DNA of 63,329 nucleotides from an uncultured Clostridia bacterium (GTDB taxonomy: Bacteria > Bacillota > Clostridia > Peptostreptococcales > Anaerovoracaceae), in NCBI GenBank assembly GCA_934233735.1, contig CAKQGQ010000013.1:1-63329 (forward strand), given 5' to 3'. The notes below the pieces were generated by a model. The model did no database searches. It saw nothing but the letters and a program-made list of their open reading frames with translations, and had not been told where the DNA came from. Of this stretch, positions 8,010 to 15,610 are shown in pieces (the stretch's first letter is position 1; every line of letters starts with the position of its first letter). Both the position numbers and the translations under genes were made by a program.

Positions 8010-9260
8010 ATGGAGAACATTACGAAAGAAATTTTTCAGCAGTTTAAAGACTGTGCGAATATTTTGAACGCAAACGGCTTTGCGAAAGCCGAAGGAACAC
8101 GAATTCTTTTTGAGGTGGACGAAAAGGTCTTCGGAACGAAAATCGGAGCGGACATTGCAAATCTAAAAGAAAGTGACATTGAAGAAGTTGAAATGAAACG
8201 CCTTCCGCTGTCACGCAAAGGGAAAAAAGCGATGATTTTTTCCCAGACCTTTTATTGTCAGAAGTGTCTGGCGGAGGCAGTACCGTTTGCAGCGTCTTTG
8301 GACGACATGGCGCAGATTATCGGGCCTGCCGTATATGTAGCGGACGGGCGAACCGCAGACCGCTCATCGGGAAAAAGCTTAAAGAAAGCATTAAAGAGAA
8401 GCAACGGCTGTCTGGTTCTTCGCGCAGTCGATGGAAAGGGTAAAGGCATCGGATACAGCATTACCATCGGCAGAACGCTTCACGAAGCAGCGACGGCGCT
8501 TACCGTAATGGAAAAAGCCGCTGAAGCGGAATGGAAGTCAGAGCGCCTTGGCGGAAGCAAGCCTCTGGATAAAAAAGAAGTAAAAGTTATGCGGCAGAAT
8601 TATGAGAAAAATTATTCGCAGCAGACGAAAGCGGAAGCAGTTCCAACTGACTTTCCACCGGAAGAAGCGGAGCTTCGCGAACAGCTTGTGGCATACGGAA
8701 ACAAGCTTACGGAAAAGAAGCTCGTGCAGGGAACATGGGGCAACCTTTCGGTAAGACTTGACAGTGAAACGATGCTTGTTACACCATCCGGCATCGACTA
8801 TGCGCTGCTGGAAGCAGGCGATATGGTTAAGGTAAACATCCATACCTTGAAAGCAGAAGGCGTGAACAAGCCAACCTCAGAGCTTGAGCTTCATGCGGAA
8901 ATTTATAAGGCGCGGGAAGATGCGGGAGCGGTCGTACATGCGCATTCCCAATATGCGAGCGTTTTTGCGTGCGCGTGCAAGGGTATTCCGATAGCCTCCA
9001 AGGAAAAAGACGCAAGAGAGCTTTTCGGAGCAACGATTCCAATCGCTGAATACGCGCTTCCGGGGACACATACACTTGCAGTCAATACCGCTTCAGCGCT
9101 TGGGGCGGGCAGTGCGGTCGTAATGGCGCATCACGGAATGGCAGTCTGCGGCAAGGATATGCAGAGCGCTTTCGAGAATGCGCTTAAATTCGAAGAAACC
9201 GCACGCGTTTCATGGTATGATTACGAAAAAGAAGATTTTGATGAAGAGACAGAAGAATAA
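8010..9260 (+). CDS. Class II aldolase/adducin family protein with degenerate N-terminal repeat
   Basis: The 416-residue product has two halves. Residues ~215-405 form a full class II aldolase/adducin domain with LVQGTWGNLSVR, the zinc-binding HAHSQ (310-314) and HH (374-375). Residues ~10-190 look like a second, decayed copy: DDMAQIIGPAVYV and GRTLHEAATALTVMEKAAEA mimic the domain's C-terminal part, but no metal-binding histidines are left. Typical single-domain members are ~220 residues. Substrates of the family include sugar phosphates such as fuculose- or ribulose-phosphate, but the neighbours (phosphate transporter, folD) do not identify one here. Confidence 0.8.
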   Translation: MENITKEIFQQFKDCANILNANGFAKAEGTRILFEVDEKVFGTKIGADIANLKESDIEEVEMKRLPLSRKGKKAMIFSQTFYCQKCLAEAVPFAASLDDMAQIIGPAVYVADGRTADRSSGKSLKKALKRSNGCLVLRAVDGKGKGIGYSITIGRTLHEAATALTVMEKAAEAEWKSERLGGSKPLDKKEVKVMRQNYEKNYSQQTKAEAVPTDFPPEEAELREQLVAYGNKLTEKKLVQGTWGNLSVRLDSETMLVTPSGIDYALLEAGDMVKVNIHTLKAEGVNKPTSELELHAEIYKAREDAGAVVHAHSQYASVFACACKGIPIASKEKDARELFGATIPIAEYALPGTHTLAVNTASALGAGSAVVMAHHGMAVCGKDMQSAFENALKFEETARVSWYDYEKEDFDEETEE

Positions 9261-9299
9261 CGAAGACATTTAGAATAAAGGGACAGGAGACAGAAATAT

Positions 9300-10172
9300 A
9301 TGGAACTATTGAAGGGAAAACCCGTAGCGGAGTGGATTGACGAAAGAACGAAGGCAGAGGCTATGCGCTTGACAGAAGATGAGGGCATCGTTCCGACGCT
9401 TGCGATTCTTCGCGTGGGAAGCAAAGAGAGCGATATCGCATATGAAAACAGCGCAACGAAGAAAGCGCAGTCCTTAGGCATTCACATTGAAAAATTTATC
9501 ATGGACGCAAAGGCAGACGAGTCGGATATCATGGATATCGTAAAATTCATCAACGATTCTGCAAATATTCACGGTCTGCTGATGCTTCGCCCGCTGCCGG
9601 AATCCGTGGACGAAGAAAGAATTTGCAATCATGTAAAGTCAGAAAAGGACATCGACGGCATAACAGAGAAAGTTTTAGGAGGCATTTTTACGGGAAACCA
9701 GCTTGGATTTCCGCCATGTACAGCAGAGGCTGCAATGGCGATTTTGAAATACTATGAAATTGATCCGAAAGGAAAACGAGTAGTGGTAGTCGGACGCAGC
9801 CTTGTGATAGGAAAGCCCGTTGCCATGATGCTGATGGAGCAGAATGCGACGGTTACTGTCTGCCACAGTAAAACGGCACCGGAAGATTTGAAAGAATTCT
9901 GTCAAAATGCCGATATCATCATCTGCGCGACAGGAAGACGCCACACGCTGACGAACGAACATGTGAACGAAAAACAAGTCATTATAGATGTTGGAATTAA
10001 TTTTGACGAAAACGACAAAATGTGCGGAGATGCGGACTTTGAAGACATCAAAGAAAATGTAGCAGCGATTACTCCGGTTCCGGGAGGCGTCGGAACGGTT
10101 ACGACAGCACTTCTCATGCACCATGTGGTACAGGCTGCAAATGCTGTGGCTGACGAAGAAAAAAATAAATAA
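9300..10172 (+). CDS. folD: Bifunctional methylene-THF dehydrogenase / methenyl-THF cyclohydrolase
   Basis: The 290-residue protein interconverts 5,10-methylene-THF, methenyl-THF and 10-formyl-THF. Characteristic blocks are IHGLLMLRPLPESVDEERI, the NAD(P)-binding segment VVVVGRSLVIGKPVAMMLM, and PVPGGVGTVTTALLM near the C-terminus. GGAGA precedes the start. It links GlyA-derived methylene-THF to Fhs (2779). A terminator follows. Confidence 0.96.
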   Translation: MELLKGKPVAEWIDERTKAEAMRLTEDEGIVPTLAILRVGSKESDIAYENSATKKAQSLGIHIEKFIMDAKADESDIMDIVKFINDSANIHGLLMLRPLPESVDEERICNHVKSEKDIDGITEKVLGGIFTGNQLGFPPCTAEAAMAILKYYEIDPKGKRVVVVGRSLVIGKPVAMMLMEQNATVTVCHSKTAPEDLKEFCQNADIIICATGRRHTLTNEHVNEKQVIIDVGINFDENDKMCGDADFEDIKENVAAITPVPGGVGTVTTALLMHHVVQAANAVADEEKNK

Positions 10173-10192
10173 GCCAAACATCGGTAAACAAG

Positions 10193-10235
10193 ACGGTCTG
10201 AGACAGAAGTAATGCTGCTCAGATCGTTTTCTTTT
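10193..10235 (+). terminator. Rho-independent terminator after folD
   Basis: ACGGTCTGAG (10193-10202) pairs with CTCAGATCGT (10218-10227), 10 bp with one G-U pair, followed by TTTTCTTTT. Confidence 0.8.
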
Positions 10236-10264
10236 GCTAAGAAAATGTGCACATGATAAAATAC

Positions 10265-10314
10265 ATGTATACACCTCTTGACTCTAATGAGCTAAAGTGT
10301 TATACTTGTATACA
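10265..10314 (+). promoter_or_regulatory. Two GTATAC-type operators flanking the citrate synthase promoter
   Basis: ATGTATACA (10265-10273) lies just upstream of the -35, and TTGTATACA (10306-10314) overlaps the end of the -10 and the start region. Their cores are 41 bp apart, close to four helical turns. GT..AC palindromes of this kind are bound by GntR-family regulators, and one is encoded in this operon (11719). Confidence 0.6.
10278..10306 (+). promoter_or_regulatory. Sigma-A type promoter of the citrate synthase operon
   Basis: TTGACT (10278-10283) and TATACT (10301-10306) are separated by exactly 17 bp, 41 bp before the Re-citrate synthase start. GTATAC palindromes bracket it. Confidence 0.85.
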
Positions 10315-10346
10315 GGTTTAAAAAATGTACAAACAGGAGGTAAACT

Positions 10347-11732
10347 ATGCTTGAGATTTCCAATAAAACCAATCTTTTAGAACAGAGTATTTATAAATAT
10401 TCGCTTCAGGATGTAGAGGATCCGAACCTTTACCGTGAAATGTTCAATTACGAGGAGGTTCCGAAAATCGCATTCAACCACAGAAGAGTGCCGATGAATA
10501 TGCCTACGGATATCTGGATAACCGATACCTCGTTCCGCGACGGAATGCAGTCGATGGCTCCATATACGGTTAAGCAGAGGGTGGACTTATATAAGTATCT
10601 TGCAAGACTTGGCGGGCCATACGGAATCATCAGGCAGTCAGAGTTTTTTATTTATACAAAGCAGGATCAGGAAGCAATTGAAAAATGTATGGAACTGGGC
10701 TACAAGTTCCCGGCGATTACAACTTGGATTCGTGCAAAGAAAGAGGACTTTAAACGAGTAAAAGAACTGGAAATCGAAGAAACGGGCATTTTAGTTTCCT
10801 GCAGTGATTACCATATCTTCAAAAAGATGGGCATGAACAGAAGACAGGCAATCGATTTTTACCTGGAAACGATTAAGGATGCCTTTGATGCGGGGATCGT
10901 GCCGAGATGCCATTTGGAAGACATCACAAGAGCAGACTTCTACGGCTTCGTCGTTCCTTTCGTAAATGAGATTATGGAGCTTTCCGAAGAGGTCGGAATG
11001 CCTGTAAAGATTAGGGCTTGCGACACGATGGGCTACGGCGTGCCATATACGGAAGTCGCACTTCCGCGAAGCGTTGCCGGAATCATCTATGGTCTGCAGC
11101 ATTATGCAGGCGTGCCGAGCGATATGATTGAATGGCACGGTCACAATGACTTTTATAAGGCGGTAGCAAATGCGACGACTGCATGGCTTTATGGAGCGAG
11201 CGCGGTAAACTGCTCGCTTTTGGGAATCGGAGAAAGAACCGGAAACATTCCGCTTGAGGCGATGGTTTTTGAATATGCTTCGCTCAGAGGTTCCCTCGAC
11301 GGCATGGATACGACTGTAATTACTGAAATTGCAGAATATTTCCGCAGGGAAATGGGATATGACATCCCGCCTATGACGCCGTTTATCGGAGAAAACTTCA
11401 ATGTGACCAAGGCGGGAATTCACGCGGACGGACTCATGAAGGATGAAGAAATCTATAATATTTTCAATACCAAGAAGCTTTTGAAGAGAGCGCCGGGGGT
11501 TGCTATCAGCAACACTTCGGGACTTGCGGGAATCGCGTACTGGATTAACGAACACTTCCATCTCGAAGGAGAAAATGCTGTCTCCAAAGATCATCCGCTG
11601 GTATGTGAATTAAAAGGGTGGGTTGACGAAATGTATGCCGGAGGCAGAACGACAAGCCTTTCCACCGGAGAAATCGAGGAAGAACTGAAAAAATCGGAAG
11701 AATGGAGGAAACTGCTCAATGATCGATTATAA
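10347..11732 (+). CDS. Re-type citrate synthase (isopropylmalate/homocitrate synthase superfamily)
   Basis: The 461-residue protein belongs to the DRE-TIM metallolyase superfamily, with DTSFRDGMQ (59-67) and the metal-binding HGHND (264-268). It lacks the C-terminal regulatory domain of isopropylmalate synthase. Its opening region (DPNLYREMFNYEEVPKI then TDIWITDTSF) resembles the Re-citrate synthase characterised in Clostridium kluyveri, which condenses acetyl-CoA with oxaloacetate with opposite stereochemistry to the usual enzyme. The downstream aconitase and isocitrate dehydrogenase strongly support citrate synthesis. A homocitrate synthase would be expected with lysine or nif genes, and none are near. 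A strong AGGAGG precedes the start. Confidence 0.88.
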   Translation: MLEISNKTNLLEQSIYKYSLQDVEDPNLYREMFNYEEVPKIAFNHRRVPMNMPTDIWITDTSFRDGMQSMAPYTVKQRVDLYKYLARLGGPYGIIRQSEFFIYTKQDQEAIEKCMELGYKFPAITTWIRAKKEDFKRVKELEIEETGILVSCSDYHIFKKMGMNRRQAIDFYLETIKDAFDAGIVPRCHLEDITRADFYGFVVPFVNEIMELSEEVGMPVKIRACDTMGYGVPYTEVALPRSVAGIIYGLQHYAGVPSDMIEWHGHNDFYKAVANATTAWLYGASAVNCSLLGIGERTGNIPLEAMVFEYASLRGSLDGMDTTVITEIAEYFRREMGYDIPPMTPFIGENFNVTKAGIHADGLMKDEEIYNIFNTKKLLKRAPGVAISNTSGLAGIAYWINEHFHLEGENAVSKDHPLVCELKGWVDEMYAGGRTTSLSTGEIEEELKKSEEWRKLLNDRL

Positions 11733-12360
11733 GAATACATCCCTTGCGAATCAGGTATTCGCAGCGATTGAAAAGAATATTTTGACAGGTGTCTATCCGG
11801 CAGGCGAGCCAATCAGCGAACCGCGCCTTTCCGCAGAACTGGGCGTGAGCAGAACTCCAATCAGAGAAGCGATCACAAGACTGGAAGCGGAGAGATTGAT
11901 TAAGCAGACTTCAAGCGGAATGATCGTTGTAGGCATTTCTAAAAAAGACGTGGAAGAAATGTACGCCGTAAAGAAGGCGATGGAGCCTTATGCGACAGAA
12001 CTTGCTGTAAAGAATATGTCCGCGGAAGGTCTTGAAAAGCTCAGGGAAATTTTAGAACAGCAGGAGTTTTATGTGACAAAGAGCAATGCTGAAAAAATTA
12101 AAGATCTGGACACAGAATTTCACGATATTATCTATAGCGAGAGTGCCAGTCCGACGCTGGAATCCATTCTTTCCCCGCTGCACCACAAACTGATGCGTTT
12201 TCGTAAGGTTTCCCTTCAGTTCAGCGACAGAAGCACGCAGTCGGTGGAGGAACACAAGCAGCTTTTTGAAGCAATCGAAGCGGGCGACGCGAAAAAGGCA
12301 AAAGAGTTGATGGCAGAACACGTAAACAATGCGTGTAAAAATATTATGGGAGGTATGTAA
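11719..12360 (+). CDS. GntR-family transcriptional regulator (FadR-like, FCD domain)
   Basis: The 213-residue protein has an N-terminal winged helix (GEPISEPRLSAELGVSRTPI followed by REAITRLEAERL) and an all-helical FCD ligand-binding domain (about 80-205, with DTEFHDIIYSES and EEHKQLFEAIEAGD). It overlaps the citrate synthase gene by 14 bp with GGAGG inside the latter, so it is co-transcribed. It probably controls its own operon through the GTATAC sites at the promoter, with a carboxylate effector such as citrate as an inference. Confidence 0.9.
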   Translation: MIDYKNTSLANQVFAAIEKNILTGVYPAGEPISEPRLSAELGVSRTPIREAITRLEAERLIKQTSSGMIVVGISKKDVEEMYAVKKAMEPYATELAVKNMSAEGLEKLREILEQQEFYVTKSNAEKIKDLDTEFHDIIYSESASPTLESILSPLHHKLMRFRKVSLQFSDRSTQSVEEHKQLFEAIEAGDAKKAKELMAEHVNNACKNIMGGM

Positions 12361-12361
12361 G

Positions 12362-14293
12362 ATGGGACTTACGCTGGCACAAAAGATTATCAAAGAACAT
12401 TTAATCAGCGGTGAAATGACCGTAGGAAATGAAATCGCAATCAGAATAGATCAGACTTTAACGCAGGACGCAACGGGAACGATGGCATATCTGGAATTCG
12501 AGACGATGGGGGTTCCGCGCGTAAAGACGGAGCTTTCGGTTGCATATATCGACCACAACACGCTTCAGTCAGGCTTTGAAAATGCTGACGACCATAGATT
12601 CATCCAGTCAATGGCGAAAAAGCACGGATTGTATTTCAGCAGACCGGGAAACGGAATCTGCCATCAGGTACATCTGGAACGCTTCGGCAAGCCGGGTAAG
12701 ACCTTGATAGGCTCCGACAGCCATACACCGACAGGCGGCGGCATCGGTATGCTTGCGATGGGCGCCGGAGGGCTCGACGTTGCGGTTGCGATGGGCGGCG
12801 GCGCATACTATATCACGATGCCGAAAATGTATAAAGTCAATCTGACAGGAAAGCTTAGAGATTTCGTAACTGCAAAGGATGTCAGCCTCGAAATTCTCAG
12901 AATCCTGAGCGTTAAGGGCGGCGTAGGCGCGATTATCGAATGGGGCGGCGAAGGCGTAAAGACCCTTTCCGTTCCGGAGAGAGCAACAATCACCAATATG
13001 GGCGCGGAACTTGGCGCAACGACTTCCATTTTCCCATCCGATGAAGTTACAAGAGAATTCTTAAAGGCAGAAGGAAGAGAAGCGGATTTCACACCGCTTA
13101 CAAGCGATGCGGATGCCGTTTATGATAAGGTAATCGACATCAACCTTTCCGAATTGAAACCGCTGATTGCTTGTCCGCACAGCCCGGACAATGTGGTGAC
13201 GGTTGAGAGCCTGAAAGGAACGAAGGTGGATCAGGTCTGCATCGGTTCCTGCACGAACTCTTCCTTATATGATATGCTGAAGGTTGCAGCACTTTTAAAA
13301 GGAAAGACAATCAGCCCGGATGTAAGTCTTTCCATTTCACCGGGTTCCAAGCAAGTGCTTGCAATGCTTGCGGAATGCGGGGCTTTGACGGATATACTTG
13401 CAAGCGGCGCGAGAGTGCTGGAATGTGCATGCGGACCATGTATCGGCATGGGATTCTCACCGAACTCCGGCGGAGTTTCTCTTCGTACTTTTAATCGGAA
13501 CTTTGAAGGGCGTTCGGGCACAAAAGACGCAAAGGTATACTTAGTATCTCCGGAAACCGCTGTCGCTGCGGCACTTACAGGTGAAATCACAGACCCGATG
13601 CTTCTCGGACAGATGCCGAAGGTTACGATGCCGGAAGCGTTCAAGATAGACGACAGCGCAGTTCTGCCTCCTGCACCGGAAGCGGAATCTGCATCGGTAG
13701 AAATTCTCAGAGGACCGAACATCAAGCCGTTCCCGGATAGCTGTCCGCAGGAAGACGAGCTGAAAGCAGGCGTATCTCTGAAAGCAGGCGATAACATCAC
13801 GACCGACCATATCATGCCTGCAGGCGCAAAGATACTCCCGTATCGTTCCAACATTCCGCACCTGTCACAGTACTGTTTTGAAGTATGCGACAAGGAATTC
13901 CCGGAAAGAGCCAAGGCGATGGGAAGCAGCATCATCGTGGGAGGCAGCAACTACGGACAAGGCTCTTCCAGAGAGCATGCGGCACTCGTACCGCTTTATC
14001 TGGGCGTGAAAGCAGTCGTTACCAAGAGCTTTGCAAGAATTCATGCGGCAAACCTTATCAACGCGGGAATTATGCCGCTGACCTTTGCAAATCCGGAGGA
14101 TTACGAAAAAATCAATCAGGAAGACGAAATCCGCATTACGGGTGTTTTTGCCGGAATGGAATCCGGCGAAATGACACTGGAAGACCTCACAAACGGCGAA
14201 AAGATTCAGCTTGTATGCAGCTTCACAGACAGACAGAGAGCGATTTTGAAGAACGGCGGTCTTTTAAAATATGTCGGAAAGGGCGGAAACTAA
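12362..14293 (+). CDS. acnA: Aconitate hydratase
   Basis: The 643-residue enzyme isomerises citrate to isocitrate. The 4Fe-4S cysteines are in CIGSCTNSS (about 293) and CACGPCIGMG (about 355-364). The swivel domain has GGSNYGQGSSREHAA, holding the active-site Ser-Arg. At ~640 residues it is the short clostridial-type aconitase rather than the ~900-residue AcnA/AcnB. The start at 12362 has GGGAGG upstream; an upstream in-frame ATG at 12329 lies inside the GntR gene. Third gene of the citrate synthase operon. The symbol is by function only. Confidence 0.92.
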   Translation: MGLTLAQKIIKEHLISGEMTVGNEIAIRIDQTLTQDATGTMAYLEFETMGVPRVKTELSVAYIDHNTLQSGFENADDHRFIQSMAKKHGLYFSRPGNGICHQVHLERFGKPGKTLIGSDSHTPTGGGIGMLAMGAGGLDVAVAMGGGAYYITMPKMYKVNLTGKLRDFVTAKDVSLEILRILSVKGGVGAIIEWGGEGVKTLSVPERATITNMGAELGATTSIFPSDEVTREFLKAEGREADFTPLTSDADAVYDKVIDINLSELKPLIACPHSPDNVVTVESLKGTKVDQVCIGSCTNSSLYDMLKVAALLKGKTISPDVSLSISPGSKQVLAMLAECGALTDILASGARVLECACGPCIGMGFSPNSGGVSLRTFNRNFEGRSGTKDAKVYLVSPETAVAAALTGEITDPMLLGQMPKVTMPEAFKIDDSAVLPPAPEAESASVEILRGPNIKPFPDSCPQEDELKAGVSLKAGDNITTDHIMPAGAKILPYRSNIPHLSQYCFEVCDKEFPERAKAMGSSIIVGGSNYGQGSSREHAALVPLYLGVKAVVTKSFARIHAANLINAGIMPLTFANPEDYEKINQEDEIRITGVFAGMESGEMTLEDLTNGEKIQLVCSFTDRQRAILKNGGLLKYVGKGGN

Positions 14294-14294
14294 G

Positions 14295-15452
14295 ATGAGT
14301 CAGACAATGGATAAAGAAAAATATATAAAAGAGGCTTCGGAAAAATTCGAAGCTCTGCTCAGAGAGCAGATAAAACGCGCGGAAGACATGAAGAACGCGG
14401 CAGGCGCAAAAGACTTCGCGGCTTTGCCGCAGATTACAATCGGTCTTTGCGGCGGCGACGGGATTGGCCCGATTATCATGGCAGAGGCAGAAAGACTGCT
14501 TACAAAACTTCTTGCAGAGGAACTTGCATCCGGCAAAGTTGTCCTGAGAAAAATTGAAGGACTTACGCTTGAAAAACGCATGGCTGTCGGAAAAGCGGTT
14601 CCCGATGACGTGATGGAAGAAATTAAAGCCTGCGATGTAATCCTAAAAGGCCCGACGACGACTCCGAAGGGCGGAAGCATGGGAAGCGCGAATGTAACGC
14701 TCAGAAGCGAACTTGACCTCTATGCGAATGTCCGCCCGGTATGCGTACCGGACGAAGGCATCGACTGGATGTTCTACAGAGAAAACACGGAAGGCGAATA
14801 TGTGCTTGGAAGCAAAGGCATCGAAATTCCGGAAACTCTGGCAGTTGACTTTAAGGTTACAACCGAAGAGGGAACGAAGCGAATCGCAAGGGCCGCTTTT
14901 GACTATGCGAAGAACAACGGCAAGACCAATGTCGCAATCGTAACGAAAGCCAACATTATGAAGAAGACCGACGGAAATTTTTCGGCTATCTGCCGCGAGG
15001 TTGCTGCGGACTATCCGGGAATCGAAGCAGAAGACTGGTATATCGACATTATGACCGCAAACCTTGTGAACAAGGCAATCCGAAATCGCTTTCAGGTTTT
15101 TGTAATGCCGAATCTGTACGGTGACATCATAACCGACGAAGCAGCCGAAATCCAGGGCGGAGTCGGAACGGCAGGCAGTGCCAACATTGGAGACCGCTAT
15201 GCGATGTTTGAAGCAATTCACGGCTCGGCGCCTCGAATGATTGAAGAAGGCCTTGCGGACTATGCGAATCCTTCGAGCATTTTCAAGGCAGCGGAAATGA
15301 TGCTTAGACACATCGGCTTTGCAGAAAAAGCCGACAAGCTTGCAGAAGCGCTTCACATCTGCTGCGACACGGAAAAGAATGTTGTCGTTACCGGAATGAA
15401 GGACGGCGATACCTGCAAGGCGTTTGCTGACTATGTAATTGAAAAACTCTAA
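14295..15452 (+). CDS. icd: Isocitrate dehydrogenase (isocitrate/isopropylmalate dehydrogenase family)
   Basis: The 385-residue beta-decarboxylating dehydrogenase has the substrate-binding block FYRENTEGEYV, the Lys and Tyr region KANIMKKTDGNF, the metal-binding Asp cluster MPNLYGDIITDEAAEIQGG and GDRYAMFEAIHGSAP. It should convert isocitrate to 2-oxoglutarate. Cofactor preference (NAD versus NADP) is not decided. A ~30-residue helical N-terminal extension precedes the catalytic fold. The ATG at 14295, two bases after the aconitase stop, is preferred over 14271 inside aconitase. The gene ends the operon before a terminator. An isopropylmalate dehydrogenase is less likely in this context. Confidence 0.88.
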   Translation: MSQTMDKEKYIKEASEKFEALLREQIKRAEDMKNAAGAKDFAALPQITIGLCGGDGIGPIIMAEAERLLTKLLAEELASGKVVLRKIEGLTLEKRMAVGKAVPDDVMEEIKACDVILKGPTTTPKGGSMGSANVTLRSELDLYANVRPVCVPDEGIDWMFYRENTEGEYVLGSKGIEIPETLAVDFKVTTEEGTKRIARAAFDYAKNNGKTNVAIVTKANIMKKTDGNFSAICREVAADYPGIEAEDWYIDIMTANLVNKAIRNRFQVFVMPNLYGDIITDEAAEIQGGVGTAGSANIGDRYAMFEAIHGSAPRMIEEGLADYANPSSIFKAAEMMLRHIGFAEKADKLAEALHICCDTEKNVVVTGMKDGDTCKAFADYVIEKL

Positions 15453-15467
15453 ATTATAGAAATTAAG

Positions 15468-15515
15468 ACGGACAAGGAGCATATCAATATCAGATTCCAA
15501 GTCCGTTTTTATTTT
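15468..15515 (+). terminator. Terminator of the citrate synthase operon
   Basis: ACGGAC (15468-15473) pairs with GTCCGT (15501-15506), with an inner GGA/TCC stem, followed by TTTTATTTT. Confidence 0.7.
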
Positions 15516-15542
15516 GCTTAAAGTGAAGGCTTTGACCGTGCC

Positions 15543-15571
15543 TTGCTTTTTGACTTAAAACATGATATATT
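15543..15571 (+). promoter_or_regulatory. Promoter of the GGDEF/kinase operon
   Basis: TTGCTT (15543-15548) and TATATT (15566-15571) are 17 bp apart, and TGA abuts the -10 (extended -10). Confidence 0.7.
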
Positions 15572-15610
15572 TACATATTACAGAAAGAAAACTCAAAAAG
15601 GAAGAAAGAC

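Noticed and set aside
10347..11732. Isopropylmalate or homocitrate synthase
   Set aside because: No C-terminal leucine-regulatory domain, no leu, lys or nif genes adjacent, and aconitase plus isocitrate dehydrogenase follow directly.
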